From Sulfitobacter sp. CW3 (GTDB lineage: Bacteria; Pseudomonadota; Alphaproteobacteria; Rhodobacterales; Rhodobacteraceae): a stretch of 64,000 bases of DNA. The stretch covers positions 62,001 through 126,000 of the forward strand of contig NZ_JAHXRL010000009.1 in NCBI RefSeq assembly GCF_019392245.1, written 5' to 3'. The position numbers and the translations under genes are program-made. Of this stretch, positions 9,100 to 18,279 are shown in pieces (the first letter of the stretch is position 1; every line of letters begins with the position of its first letter). The notes below the pieces were generated by a model. That model was given only the letters and a program-made list of their open reading frames with translations, made no database searches and was not told the DNA's origin.

Positions 9100-10146
9100 C
9101 TATCTGTTGCTATCCATTGTTTTGAGCCGCCCTCGGTGCCCATATGGTGTTTCGCCATATCTTTCTTTGTAGTGTCGTGAGAATACGTTGTTCGAATTGA
9201 ACCCTGATGCCATGGTAACTTCCATGACACTCAGGTTGGTTTCTATCAGCAACGTGCGCGCACGCTCCAATCTGATGTTGCGATAGGTTTGCGCCGGGGC
9301 CTCGTTCAGCAATTGTCTGAATTGGCGTTCAATCTGGCGGCGCGAAATACCCGCGCTTTTGGCAAGTTCATCGAGTGTCAGTGGATCTTCGATATTGTCA
9401 TACATGGCCCGCAGAACCGCAAGGATACGTGGATTGCGCGAGCTGATGGCTTTGGCGATTGAGGAGCGCTGTTCGCTGCGGGTCGCGACATCAGGACCGT
9501 TCAAACACATATCCGAAACAGCGATTGCAAAATCTTCGCCATAGTCTTCGGCGATGATCGAAATCATCATTTCAGTTGCCGCCACACCGCCGCCGCATGT
9601 CAGCAGACTTCCGTCCCTTTCGAACCTCTGTCGTGTGGGTTCCAAATCCGGAAATTCCTCGACGAAGCCGGGCTGGTTTTCCCAATGAAGTGTAAAGGTC
9701 TTATCCGTGAGAAAACCCGCGCGTGCGAGGGTCGCAGCACCGGTGCAAATGCCGCCGAGTTTACCGCCAAACCGGGCGTGGCGGCGGATGCCCCCCAAAA
9801 CGTCGCTTGAGGCCGCCTGAACACCGTTGTTGCCGGAACAGACAAAAAGGTAGGTATCAGGGTTCAGATCGTTCAGGCTGCCATGCACATCAATATCGAT
9901 GCCGGAGGATGACGAAACAGCCTTGCCGTTATCTGAGATGGCCAGCCATCCATAGAGTGGTTTTTGGGCAAGCTGGTTCGCGATACGCAATGGATCCAAA
10001 GCAGCGCTGAAAGCAAGCAAAGTGAATTGGGGCAACAGCAGGAATCCGAACCACCGGGTTTCCTGAGGGTCTTTGACAGGATAGCTGAACGCCCCAGATG
10101 GCACGAGATCCGGTCGATCCACAGTCTTGCTCTCGTTTTTGATCAC
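9100..10146 (-). CDS. GlxA-family AraC-type activator, CahR-like
   Basis: A 348-residue transcription regulator with an N-terminal DJ-1/PfpI (glutamine-amidotransferase-like) sensor domain and a C-terminal AraC double helix-turn-helix (LDELAKSAGISRRQIERQFRQ, then ASGFNSNNVFSRHYKERYG). GlxA-type regulators control quaternary-amine, sarcosine and creatine catabolism in pseudomonads; CahR, which activates creatine use, is of this type. The position, convergent with creatinase and at the end of the catabolic series, supports a creatine- or creatinine-responsive role. The start is uncertain: a GTG at 10146 preceded by AGAGGGCAGG is preferred over the TTG at 10227. Confidence 0.8.
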   Translation of the reverse strand: MIKNESKTVDRPDLVPSGAFSYPVKDPQETRWFGFLLLPQFTLLAFSAALDPLRIANQLAQKPLYGWLAISDNGKAVSSSSGIDIDVHGSLNDLNPDTYLFVCSGNNGVQAASSDVLGGIRRHARFGGKLGGICTGAATLARAGFLTDKTFTLHWENQPGFVEEFPDLEPTRQRFERDGSLLTCGGGVAATEMMISIIAEDYGEDFAIAVSDMCLNGPDVATRSEQRSSIAKAISSRNPRILAVLRAMYDNIEDPLTLDELAKSAGISRRQIERQFRQLLNEAPAQTYRNIRLERARTLLIETNLSVMEVTMASGFNSNNVFSRHYKERYGETPYGHRGRLKTMDSNR

Positions 10147-10263
10147 ACCTGCCCTCTTAGCTCGCTTTCTCCAACAGTATCGGGAACCAATCTGTCCGAA
10201 GGCGGGCCCGGCACATCGAATTTCCAAGACTTATTGACCAGGGAGGTTGCGTGCAGGACGCAA

Positions 10264-10707
10264 TTACTCTGCGATGTCCTCAGCCCATAGTTCCGGCTCT
10301 TCATCGATAAACCTACGCATCAGAGCGATGCAATCCGGGTCATCTGCGACGATCACTTCAACGCCCTTCGAGCGCAAGAACTCTTCGTTGCCACCAAAGT
10401 TTTTGTTTTCACCGATCACCACGCGCGGGATACCGAACTGAATGATTGTCCCGGTGCACATCATGCATGGGCTAAGCGAGGTATAGAGCGTGGTGTCGCG
10501 ATAAGTCTTCTGGCGGCCGGCCTTGCGCAATGCATCCATCTCGCCGTGGGCAATCGGGTCGCCTTTTTGCACCCGCTGATTGCGCCCCTGTGCTACAACC
10601 TCTCCACCGCGCGCCAGCACTGAACCTATCGGGCACCCGCCTTCGTCAAACCCGGCTTTGGCCTCCTCGTAAGCAATGCGCAGCAGGCGTGTGTCGTCAG
10701 CGTTCAT
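10264..10707 (-). CDS. Yeast Fcy1-type cytosine deaminase (or creatinine deaminase)
   Basis: A 147-residue zinc hydrolase of the cytidine-deaminase fold. Zinc ligands His54, Cys81 and Cys84 and the proton shuttle Glu56 are present (HGEMD, SPCMMC). The sequence resembles fungal cytosine deaminase rather than bacterial CodA: LYTSLSPC, CTGTII, GENKNF, and a C-terminal RFIDEEPELWAEDI. The pocket residues of the yeast enzyme that hold cytosine (Asn51, Phe114, Trp152, Asp155) have counterparts Asn43, Phe104, Trp141 and Asp144. In the yeast family the reaction is cytosine to uracil plus ammonia. Beside creatinase, creatinine to N-methylhydantoin is an alternative (inference). It overlaps the deacetylase-like gene by four bases. 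Confidence 0.82.
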   Translation of the reverse strand: MNADDTRLLRIAYEEAKAGFDEGGCPIGSVLARGGEVVAQGRNQRVQKGDPIAHGEMDALRKAGRQKTYRDTTLYTSLSPCMMCTGTIIQFGIPRVVIGENKNFGGNEEFLRSKGVEVIVADDPDCIALMRRFIDEEPELWAEDIAE

Positions 10708-11597
10708 GTGGTGTCCCCCAGGATTGGCCCGTCATAATAGGGCAGCCGCTCAACGCTTGGCGTCCAGATGCCGTCCTTCTGCAAATGGTCCATATGATCG
10801 GCAATTTCGTCAAGGGTGGCAAACCAGACGTCTTTGGTTTCCTGTGTTTTGGCAATCCATGCTTCGACCTGTTTCCAACGGGCCAATCGCCCGGTCAGGA
10901 ATGGGTGGATGATCAGCATGAAGAAACCACCGGCGTCGTACTGCGCCTCGAACTCCTCCCAGAACCCGGCCAAGCCCTGAGACGGCCCGCGCACCGGCAT
11001 CATGTACCCAATCTCGTCGTAATGTGCGAAAGGTGGCCAATCGTCGGTCCCCCAATGTACGGGCATTTCGTAGAGAGACCCGCCCTCGGTATCCAAACGA
11101 TAGGGGATGTCGTCAGCCATCATTGAACTGTCATAGCGCATTCCGTGCTCGATCATCAGATCGACGACTTCGTGAGTGATATTGTAGACCGGTGCACGGT
11201 AGCCACGAGGCTTTTGCCCGCAAATGCGCAAATGCGCATCGAGCGTGCGCTCGAACCACTCGCGCTGCTCTCCTCGTGTCTTGATAGGATCCTCGTGCAA
11301 GTAGCCGTGATGCCCGATCTCATGGCCATCTTTCAGGATCGCCTCGGCCACATCCGGGTAGGTTTCAAGGCACCAGCCAGGGATGAAGAACGATTGTTTC
11401 AGCCCCAAACGACGATAGGTGTCGAGGATGCGGGGCAGTGCAACCAAAGGACCATAGCGGCCCATCGAGATGGGATAGAGCCGGTCATGGCTGTCCTCAG
11501 GCTTAGCGATATGGATCAGGCTGTCCGCATCCATGTCAAAGGTGATTGCCACGGCACATTTGGCGCCATTTGGCCAAGGAATGGGGTTTCGAAGCAC
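10704..11597 (-). CDS. Polysaccharide-deacetylase-fold cyclic amidase (PuuE / cyclic imide hydrolase-like)
   Basis: A 297-residue metal hydrolase of the NodB/CE4 fold. It has an FDMDAD motif at residues 20-25 and HEIGHHGYLHE at 92-102, supplying the metal-binding Asp and His. There is no signal peptide, so it acts in the cytoplasm and is unlikely to touch peptidoglycan. Members with this form include allantoinase PuuE and bacterial cyclic imide hydrolase, which open hydantoin-, imide- or allantoin-like rings. Next to a deaminase and a creatinase, opening of N-methylhydantoin to N-carbamoylsarcosine is an attractive inference. It begins with GTG five bases after the ABC ATPase stop. Confidence 0.72.
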   Translation of the reverse strand: MLRNPIPWPNGAKCAVAITFDMDADSLIHIAKPEDSHDRLYPISMGRYGPLVALPRILDTYRRLGLKQSFFIPGWCLETYPDVAEAILKDGHEIGHHGYLHEDPIKTRGEQREWFERTLDAHLRICGQKPRGYRAPVYNITHEVVDLMIEHGMRYDSSMMADDIPYRLDTEGGSLYEMPVHWGTDDWPPFAHYDEIGYMMPVRGPSQGLAGFWEEFEAQYDAGGFFMLIIHPFLTGRLARWKQVEAWIAKTQETKDVWFATLDEIADHMDHLQKDGIWTPSVERLPYYDGPILGDTT

Positions 11598-11602
11598 CTC
11601 GG

Positions 11603-12688
11603 TCAGCTTTCGTTCAACACATGGGCGCTTTGGGTGTCCCAGGACAGCCAGATCTCATCGCCCGAATGCAGATCGAACTTGGACAATTCGCGTTCCTGCA
11701 TCTGGACCTTGAACTCGTGGCCCTGCGCGTCTTCCAGAAACAGGGTGACCATGGAGCCGACAAATTCCTCAGAGATCAGCTTGCAATAGGCCTTGTTCCC
11801 ACCGTCGGGTTCCTCGGTTGCGATGTGCACCAGATCGGCGGAGATCACGAAGCTGGCGTTGTGGTCTTTGACCAAATTCACCTCGTTCGTGGGCACGGTG
11901 AATTCACCAGAAGGTGTCGTGATCCGGGCCGTGCCGCCGTCAACAGATTTGACTTTGCCCGCCAGAATATTGTTGCGACCCACAAACTCGGCGACAAACT
12001 GGTTCGCAGGCGCACGATAGATTTCCTTGGGTGTGCCGATTTGGCCGATCTCGCCCTTGCCCATAATGATGACGCGGTCTGCCATGGCAAAGGCTTCGGA
12101 TTGCGAGTGGGTCACATAGACGAATGTAATCCCCAACTCGCGCTGAAGGTCAGTGAGCACAGCCTGCATGCGGATGACCAAATGCGCATCCAGAGCTGAT
12201 AGCGGTTCGTCCAGAAGCAGGATTTGTGGCTCCATCACCAGTGAACGGGCCAATGCGACGCGCTGCTTTTGACCACCTGACAAGGTCGAAATATGGCGGT
12301 TCTCAAATTCGAGAATTCCCATCTTGTCGAGCCATTTGAACGCACGCTCTTTGCGTTCCGCCTTGTCAACGCCGCGCATTTTGAGACCAAATTCGACGTT
12401 TTCGCGCGCCGTCAGGAACGGAAACAGCGCCAGCGATTGCCAGACCAGCGGCGTGTCGCGCTCATGGGGGGCAACGTCATTCATCACGCGGTCGTTCAAT
12501 CGGATTTCACCGAAGGTTGGTGCCTCTAGACCGGCCAGCATGCGCAAGGTCGTAGTTTTGCCGCAGCCGGACGGCCCCATGATCGCCAGAAACTCGCCTT
12601 CGCGGATTTCGAAATCCAGCTCTTTTACGGCGACGAAATCGCCGAAGTGCTTTTGGACTTTGTCAAAGACGACCAACGGTTTGCTCAT
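11603..12688 (-). CDS. ABC transporter ATPase, PotA type
   Basis: A 361-residue ATPase powering the importer encoded just upstream. Walker A GPSGCGKTT near residue 40, Q-loop VWQSLALFPF, signature LSGGQKQR, Walker B ILLLDEPLSALD, switch His (VTHSQ), then a C-terminal TOBE region. Family: spermidine/putrescine/Fe3+-type importers. The Q-loop has Trp where Phe is usual. It overlaps the permease gene upstream by four bases. The substrate is not determined by sequence; the flanking enzymes point to creatine, creatinine or another small amidine. Confidence 0.88.
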   Translation of the reverse strand: MSKPLVVFDKVQKHFGDFVAVKELDFEIREGEFLAIMGPSGCGKTTTLRMLAGLEAPTFGEIRLNDRVMNDVAPHERDTPLVWQSLALFPFLTARENVEFGLKMRGVDKAERKERAFKWLDKMGILEFENRHISTLSGGQKQRVALARSLVMEPQILLLDEPLSALDAHLVIRMQAVLTDLQRELGITFVYVTHSQSEAFAMADRVIIMGKGEIGQIGTPKEIYRAPANQFVAEFVGRNNILAGKVKSVDGGTARITTPSGEFTVPTNEVNLVKDHNASFVISADLVHIATEEPDGGNKAYCKLISEEFVGSMVTLFLEDAQGHEFKVQMQERELSKFDLHSGDEIWLSWDTQSAHVLNES

Positions 12689-13485
12689 GCGTGCATGCCC
12701 TTAATTTGGCGGCTGGCGAAGAAGAGCTGTGCCAGCACAACCAGCGTCATTGAGGTAAGGAATACGAAAGTCCCGATGGCATTGACCTGAGGGTCAATAT
12801 TGCCCTGAACAATTTCCAAAACGACTACGGGTAACGTAGAGTTCAGCCCGGAGACAAACCAGGAAACGGCAAATTCGTCGAAAGATACGGCCGCCGTCAA
12901 GAATAGGCTTGAGAAAATGGCAGGCTTGCAGAACGGCACAATCACATGCCGCATGGTCTGCCATTCAGAGCCGCCAAGGTTCCATGCGGCTGATTCTAGG
13001 TCCGGGTCCATCTGGTTCAGGCGCAACCGGATCACGGCCATCGCGAAAGGGGCGGTTAGCACGCTGTGCGCGATGATGATCGAATAAAGCTGCCCGGACA
13101 TGCCGATCTTGGACAACCAGGCAAGCATCGCCAGCGCCATGATGATCAATGGAATCGTGGGCGGCAGCAGGATCAGCGCAAGGTAGGGGCCCTTGAAGCG
13201 AAAATTGTAGCGAAAGTCGGAATAGGCGGTGCAGAACCCCAGAAATGTCGCGATCACGGCTGTTGAGCAGGAGACGATCAGGCTGTTGCGGGCCGCTTTC
13301 CAGATGTCGGGATCGGCAAGTACCTTTGCATACCATTCGGTTGAAAACTCACCTAACGGGATTGTTGGGAAGCGCTGCGAGTTGAATGAGAAGATCATGC
13401 TGAAGATGATCGGCGCGAACACGAAGGCAAAGATCAGGACAACGTAAAGACCAAGGATCACGTTCAGGGTGCGGCTCTGTTTCAT
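12685..13485 (-). CDS. ABC transporter permease, PotC type
   Basis: A 266-residue inner-membrane permease with about six hydrophobic segments and the coupling (EAA) loop LESAAWNLGGSEWQTMRHVIVP near the middle. It pairs with the preceding PotB-type permease. The start at 13485 (MKQSRTLNV) overlaps the end of that gene in an ATGA arrangement, showing translational coupling; the longer frame to 13587 is Arg/His-rich and non-coding. Confidence 0.88.
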   Translation of the reverse strand: MKQSRTLNVILGLYVVLIFAFVFAPIIFSMIFSFNSQRFPTIPLGEFSTEWYAKVLADPDIWKAARNSLIVSCSTAVIATFLGFCTAYSDFRYNFRFKGPYLALILLPPTIPLIIMALAMLAWLSKIGMSGQLYSIIIAHSVLTAPFAMAVIRLRLNQMDPDLESAAWNLGGSEWQTMRHVIVPFCKPAIFSSLFLTAAVSFDEFAVSWFVSGLNSTLPVVVLEIVQGNIDPQVNAIGTFVFLTSMTLVVLAQLFFASRQIKGMHA

Positions 13486-14345
13486 TTGGCGCCCTTCCCT
13501 TTGCGGTAGGCCAAAGCAATGCCGGTGAACGCGATGGCGAAGAGCGTGACCATCATCATGATCGCAACAACGGCCGCGCGAGGCCATTGCTGGCCGGACT
13601 TGGTGGTATCAAGGATCAAGATCGGCAGGGTCGGTTCCTGCGATCCGCCCAGATAGAAGGGTGCGACAAAGTCACCAAAGGACAGAATAAAGCAGAAGAT
13701 CGCGGCGATAATCAGCCCGGTCTTGGACAGCGGAATGATCACTTGCCAGATCGTGCGCAGGGGCGAACAGCCCAGATTGCGCGCGGCCTCAATCAGGTTC
13801 TTGTCGATGTTCGCCATCGTGACGGTTTGCAGGATGACGACCAGAGGCAGCGTCAGGGTCATGTAGCCCACCAGCGTGCCGAAGTTCGTGTTCAGCATCG
13901 TGTAGGGGCCCAGGCCGACATAACCCAACATGGCATTGACCACGCCGCTTTCGGACAGGATAACGAACCATGAAAAGGTGCGTACCAGATAGCTGGTGAA
14001 AAACGGAATGATCAGCAGGAAAATCGCCCAGCGTTGGGTGCTTTCAGAAGCGCGGAAGGCCAGTGCAAAGGCAGCGGGAAAGGCGATGCACATCGCGCAG
14101 ACAGTGGACAGCGTGGCGATGCCTATCGTGTACCAATAGCTGTCCCAGAAGAAGCCTCGCGTCAGCATCCGTGACCAGTTCACGAACTCGAACGCTTCGG
14201 TCATGCGGTAGTTCTTTACCAGGAAGAACGACATCGCGACCATGAACAGGACCGGCCCGACAAAGAAGATCAGCTGCCAGAAGATGATCGGCAGCCGCCA
14301 GGTCAGCGCATAAAGGTTTGGGCGTTGTTCAGGATTGGATGACAT
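13482..14345 (-). CDS. ABC transporter permease, PotB type
   Basis: A 287-residue permease with about six membrane segments and the EAA loop LIEAARNLGCSPLRTIWQVIIP. It is the first of two permeases of a polyamine-type importer. The start at 14345 (MSSNPEQRPN) is chosen because homologues usually begin close to the first membrane segment; 14381 is possible. A hairpin terminator stands between it and the binding-protein gene, which would lower permease expression relative to the binding protein. Confidence 0.86.
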   Translation of the reverse strand: MSSNPEQRPNLYALTWRLPIIFWQLIFFVGPVLFMVAMSFFLVKNYRMTEAFEFVNWSRMLTRGFFWDSYWYTIGIATLSTVCAMCIAFPAAFALAFRASESTQRWAIFLLIIPFFTSYLVRTFSWFVILSESGVVNAMLGYVGLGPYTMLNTNFGTLVGYMTLTLPLVVILQTVTMANIDKNLIEAARNLGCSPLRTIWQVIIPLSKTGLIIAAIFCFILSFGDFVAPFYLGGSQEPTLPILILDTTKSGQQWPRAAVVAIMMMVTLFAIAFTGIALAYRKGKGAK

Positions 14346-14365
14346 GGGACTTTCGCGTGTCTGGG

Positions 14366-14391
14366 AAAAAGGGGCGGCCACAGGGCCGCCC
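14366..14391 (-). terminator. Intercistronic terminator / attenuator
   Basis: On the minus strand GGGCGGCC and GGCCGCCC (14384-14391 and 14372-14379) form a perfect 8-pair stem with a four-base loop, followed by C and five T. It lies after the binding-protein gene and ahead of the permeases. Partial termination here would give excess periplasmic binding protein, a common arrangement. Confidence 0.75.
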
Positions 14392-14416
14392 GCTTTGGTG
14401 TCTTTAGGCCGTCAGA

Positions 14417-15556
14417 TCAGGCGCTCTTGTACTCGGACCAGAAGTCGTTCCAGTCCTCCAGCGTCTGCTGCTGGGGGATGTCGCGGTAGTGAATCCGGCC
14501 TTCCTTGATCAGCGTGATCGGATCCTGCGAATCACCATCAATCTGATGCGAACGCTTGGCTTCCGCCATATCCGCCTCGATCAGGGCCGCGCGGCCCGCT
14601 TTGGTGACGCAGAAACCAGGGTAGGCTGCCATCTGAGCAGACTTCACCTGACCAGCAGGAGACATCATGTACTGGATGAACTTCTTGGCTTCATCCGCTT
14701 TTTCGCTGCCCTTGCCGATGGAATAGCTTTCGGTGAACTGGATGCCGCCCTCCTTCGGGATCACGGAGGCCACGGGCGCGCCGTCTTTTTCCAGAACGCC
14801 GGTGATCCAGTCGCCGATGCCGCACATCGCCTGCATCTCACCGTTCTTGAGGCCGTTGAACGTGCCGCCATAGTCAAAGAAGCCGCCAACCTGTTTGCGC
14901 AGGCTCATCGTGGTTTCTTGCACCTTCGCCCATTGGTCGTCGTTCAGGTCCCAAAGGCCTGCGCCGTTGCCGTCATAAAGGCTCATCATGCCCAGCGTGG
15001 GCAGATGCCAGTCGAAATGGCCCACTTTGCCTTCAAGTTCTGGCTTCCAGAAGCAGGCATAGCTTTGGGCTTCTTCCTCGGTCACGGAATTCTTGTTGTA
15101 GGACACGCCCAGATGGCCACCGCGCAGGATCATGGAGTACATCTTGCCGTCTGCCCAGTGGCCGGGGAACTGCGAGAAGTCTTCATGCAGCATGTCATCC
15201 AGCGGATAATCTGCCGCGTTCATTTCTTCGATGTAGCCAGCTGCGTTCAATTGCTGCACAAATTCAGCGTCCGACAGGATCAGATCGTAGGTACCAGGAG
15301 GCGATTGCGCGATCAGTGCCAGCATGTTGTCGCCACCAGCGTAGTACTTTGGCACGAACTTCACATTGTTGGCTTCTTCGTATTCGGCAACAACGTCTGG
15401 CTCACCATGACCGTACCAGGCGAGCATGTTGATCTCAGTCGTCGCAGCCCAAGCGCGGCTGACAAAAGGTGTTGTCAAAACGGCTGCACCGCCGGCTTTC
15501 AGAAGCTGGCGGCGGTTCAAGCCAAATAGTGATGAAGTTACGGTCGGTCTGTACAT
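14417..15556 (-). CDS. ABC transporter periplasmic binding protein (PotD/Tat-type)
   Basis: A 379-residue secreted solute-binding protein of the polyamine/Fe3+ group. The N-terminus carries a twin-arginine-like signal (LNRRQLLKAGGAAVL) with a likely AWA cleavage near residue 37. The fold motifs include YDLILSDAEFVQQL and SYNKNSV. The ATG at 15556 is preceded by GGGAGA, better than 15598. Many polyamine-type binding proteins actually carry other small amines or amidines; ligand is inferred, not known. First gene of the importer unit, with a 147-base gap to the LysR gene for a promoter. Confidence 0.86.
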   Translation of the reverse strand: MYRPTVTSSLFGLNRRQLLKAGGAAVLTTPFVSRAWAATTEINMLAWYGHGEPDVVAEYEEANNVKFVPKYYAGGDNMLALIAQSPPGTYDLILSDAEFVQQLNAAGYIEEMNAADYPLDDMLHEDFSQFPGHWADGKMYSMILRGGHLGVSYNKNSVTEEEAQSYACFWKPELEGKVGHFDWHLPTLGMMSLYDGNGAGLWDLNDDQWAKVQETTMSLRKQVGGFFDYGGTFNGLKNGEMQAMCGIGDWITGVLEKDGAPVASVIPKEGGIQFTESYSIGKGSEKADEAKKFIQYMMSPAGQVKSAQMAAYPGFCVTKAGRAALIEADMAEAKRSHQIDGDSQDPITLIKEGRIHYRDIPQQQTLEDWNDFWSEYKSA

Positions 15557-15703
15557 TTGTGTCTCCCATTTGGTCGCTCTTTCCCAGCAAAAGAGCATTT
15601 GATTTTTCGCTGAACCATAGTGTTCAGTCCGATTTTTTTTAAATGGTATGGTAAAACAGGACTTCTGGGAAATTTATCGTTGATATGCTCATATAATGAG
15701 CGG

Positions 15704-16588
15704 TTATGCATCAACGGCACTCGAAGAACGCTGCTCCAAGGTGTTGATCATGGCATCCATGGCAGCGTATCCGCCTGCGCCCAACTGAGCCTGTCGTGCG
15801 AAAAGCCCGATGTGCAAAGGGGCGAGAACCGGCAGGCCGTCTTGTTCAGAGAACGTGCGCATACCGCTTTGGACCGTCGGAGCGGTGAGGCAAGAAAGGC
15901 CAAGGCCATCCTGGACCGCACGTTGAACGCCGCCAATGCCGGGGCTGGAGTAGGCTATGCGCCAACTCTTTCCTGCCAACTTCAAAGCAGTGGCCATGCG
16001 ATCGCGGTAAACACAGCCATAGGGATGAGCGACGAGAGGGATATCGGTGTTTTCCGGGATTTCGAATGCGTTGGCACCAACCCATGTTGGTTGTTCCTTC
16101 CAGTTGCGGAACAAAAACTGTTGGTCGTCACCGTCAAACAGCGCCACGGCGATGTCGATTTCGTTGCTGCGCATTGCCATCAGCAGATGCTTTGACAGGT
16201 CACATCGAATTTCGATCTGTGTATCCGGGAATTGTCGGACGACATCTGTCAGGCAGGCTTGCAGGGTGTTTACTGCATAGTCCACAGGCAACCCGACCCG
16301 CAATCTTGCAGCAGGATCACGTTGCTCAAATTCTGCCATCGCCAGATCGTTCAGGCGGAGGATCTGACGCGCATGTATTGCCAGGGCCTCACCCCGTTCC
16401 GTCAGCGAGATCTCTTTGCCTTTCCGCGCAATAAGCGGATAGCCAACAGCTTCTTCCAAGCGCTTCACTTGAAGGCTGATCGCCGGTTGTGTCCGGCCGA
16501 GTATCTCGGCCGCGCGCGTGAAGCTTGCCACTTCAATCACGGTGATGAAGGCTCTCAGGAGCTCTGTTGAAAGGTTGACCGCGCCCAT
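15704..16588 (-). CDS. LysR-family transcription regulator
   Basis: A 294-residue regulator with an N-terminal winged helix (FTRAAEILGRTQPAISLQVKRLEEAVG, residues 22-48) and a C-terminal periplasmic-binding-like effector domain. It is placed between the PRPP synthetase gene and the ABC importer in the same direction. It probably controls the importer operon or the whole island; the gap 15557-15703 would hold its site (a T-N11-A type motif was not clearly identified). Confidence 0.85.
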   Translation of the reverse strand: MGAVNLSTELLRAFITVIEVASFTRAAEILGRTQPAISLQVKRLEEAVGYPLIARKGKEISLTERGEALAIHARQILRLNDLAMAEFEQRDPAARLRVGLPVDYAVNTLQACLTDVVRQFPDTQIEIRCDLSKHLLMAMRSNEIDIAVALFDGDDQQFLFRNWKEQPTWVGANAFEIPENTDIPLVAHPYGCVYRDRMATALKLAGKSWRIAYSSPGIGGVQRAVQDGLGLSCLTAPTVQSGMRTFSEQDGLPVLAPLHIGLFARQAQLGAGGYAAMDAMINTLEQRSSSAVDA

Positions 16589-16661
16589 ACAAAAACATTA
16601 GTGCTGAAAATCAGGCGCGGGCAACGATAAATTTGCTTTATGTAATCCGCTTGGTCACCCT

Positions 16662-17594
16662 CTATTCGAACAACACGCTGACAGATTCTCCATTGGCGAT
16701 ACGCGTGATGGCCTTGGCGAACATCGGCGCAATTGAAATCTCGCGGATTTTCGATGATGCAGTGACCGTGTCGGTTGCGCCAATTGTGTCGGTGATAACC
16801 AAGGACGATAGATCAGAAGCGTTGATCCTGTCGACTGCTTTGCCGGATAAAACACCATGGGTGATATAGGCAGAAACCTCTGCGGCTCCGCTTTCCAAAA
16901 GGGCCGTTGCAGCACTACAAAGTGTACCGCCAGAGTCGATGATGTCGTCGACCAACATACATGACTTGCCTGAAACGTCCCCGATGATGTTCATCACCTC
17001 AGACGAGCCGGGCTTGTCGCGGCGCTTGTCCACGATTGCCAGGCCAGTCGAGATACGTTTCGCCAAGGCGCGGGCGCGCACTACGCCCCCCACGTCTGGT
17101 GAGACGACCATCACATTGTCTCGGTCCTTCTGCTTTTCGATATCCCGGACGATTTCCGGCACCGCATAAAGATTGTCCGTAGGGATGTCGAAAAATCCCT
17201 GAATTTGCCCTGCGTGCAGATCCATTGTCAGAACCCGATGTGCACCCGCCTGAGTTATCATATTCGCAACCAGCTTCGCTGTGATCGGCGTTCTGGGTGC
17301 TGATTTGCGATCCTGTCGTGCGTAGCCAAAATAAGGGATCACAGCGGTGATGCGCCCGGCGGAGGATCGGCGCAGCGCGTCGATAAGCACCAGCAGTTCC
17401 ATCAGGTTGTCGTTGGCGGGATAGGAGGTGGATTGAATGACATAGACATCATCTCCCCGCACGTTTTCCTGTACTTCAACAAAGACTTCTTCATCAGCAA
17501 ACCGGCGCACATTGCACTCTGCCAGAGGGACACGCATATGCGCGGCAATCGCTTCGGCAAGCGGACGGTTACTATTTCCACAGATCAATTTCAT
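16662..17594 (-). CDS. prs: Ribose-phosphate pyrophosphokinase (PRPP synthetase)
   Basis: Makes PRPP from ribose 5-phosphate and ATP. The 310-residue protein has class I length and motifs: the ATP loop [37 protein letters not shown] with the catalytic metal site, and the PRPP loop [15 protein letters not shown]. The ATG at 17594 (MKLICG) has GAGGGG ahead; the longer frame to 17918 is out-of-frame shadow of the next gene. It lies right behind a phosphoribosyltransferase, so the PRPP is probably made for that enzyme. Likely a second prs besides the housekeeping copy (inference). Confidence 0.93.
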   Translation of the reverse strand: MKLICGNSNRPLAEAIAAHMRVPLAECNVRRFADEEVFVEVQENVRGDDVYVIQSTSYPANDNLMELLVLIDALRRSSAGRITAVIPYFGYARQDRKSAPRTPITAKLVANMITQAGAHRVLTMDLHAGQIQGFFDIPTDNLYAVPEIVRDIEKQKDRDNVMVVSPDVGGVVRARALAKRISTGLAIVDKRRDKPGSSEVMNIIGDVSGKSCMLVDDIIDSGGTLCSAATALLESGAAEVSAYITHGVLSGKAVDRINASDLSSLVITDTIGATDTVTASSKIREISIAPMFAKAITRIANGESVSVLFE

Positions 17595-17646
17595 CTGTCG
17601 AGCCCCTCGTGAGTGAGTGTGTGATGATGTGCGCCAGATAAGTCCC

Positions 17647-18267
17647 CTAAATTGGGAACGCCATCTCGGGTTTGTAAGTCTTGAAGCTTTCAAGGTATTG
17701 CGCGTTTGCCTGACGCTGCCATTCGGTGCCGGGCTGGATCGCGGTGACGACCTTGTATTTTTCCCGGTAGGACTTTGTGTTGTCATTCTCTTCCATGACA
17801 ATCGCCACCATGCCTGCAACCGTGCCCTTTTGCTGCTCAACCAGCTGGACAGCACCATGCATCGTGCCGCCCGTTTCGACCCACTGATCCACCAACAACA
17901 CCCGCGTTCCCGGTGCAAAGGCCGGCAGGCGCATTTCCATCGACTGGGTTTGACCCGAGTAGTTGGTCATAGACGCGCTGTCTGTGTCCACGCAGAGCTT
18001 TCCGGGTTTGCGAATGGGCAGAAATCCTTTTCCGATACGGGCCGCAATGCCCGCCGCCAAGACGAAGCCCATCGCATCGAGGCCAGCGATGACGTCAATC
18101 TCATCGGCATCTAGATCGGCAACAAGGTCGTCAAGCAAATCATGATACGCTTTGCCATTGATGTAGATCGAAGTCGGATCGAGCCATGCAAACTTGTCGC
18201 CTTTGGTGTTCGGTGCCATCAGCGAAAAGTACCAACGATCGTATCTGGGTCCTTTGTCTTGAGCCAT
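17647..18267 (-). CDS. Phosphoribosyltransferase, adenine-PRTase-like
   Basis: A 206-residue type I phosphoribosyltransferase. The PRPP loop is [15 protein letters not shown]; the usual second acidic residue of the loop is replaced by Gln, and the substrate hood region is unlike ordinary Apt. The nearest functional group is adenine or related purine PRTases. It lies between BtpA-like and prs genes with short gaps, so the three probably act as one unit transferring a ribose phosphate to a base-like substrate. The base is unknown; in this island a cyclic amidine or deaminated product is possible (inference). Confidence 0.75.
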   Translation of the reverse strand: MAQDKGPRYDRWYFSLMAPNTKGDKFAWLDPTSIYINGKAYHDLLDDLVADLDADEIDVIAGLDAMGFVLAAGIAARIGKGFLPIRKPGKLCVDTDSASMTNYSGQTQSMEMRLPAFAPGTRVLLVDQWVETGGTMHGAVQLVEQQKGTVAGMVAIVMEENDNTKSYREKYKVVTAIQPGTEWQRQANAQYLESFKTYKPEMAFPI

Positions 18268-18279
18268 CTTTTCTCTCCC

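Noticed and set aside
16662-17918. 418-codon version of the PRPP synthetase
   Set aside because: The extra N-terminal part is Arg/Ser-rich and antisense-like over the PRTase gene; the family starts at 17594.
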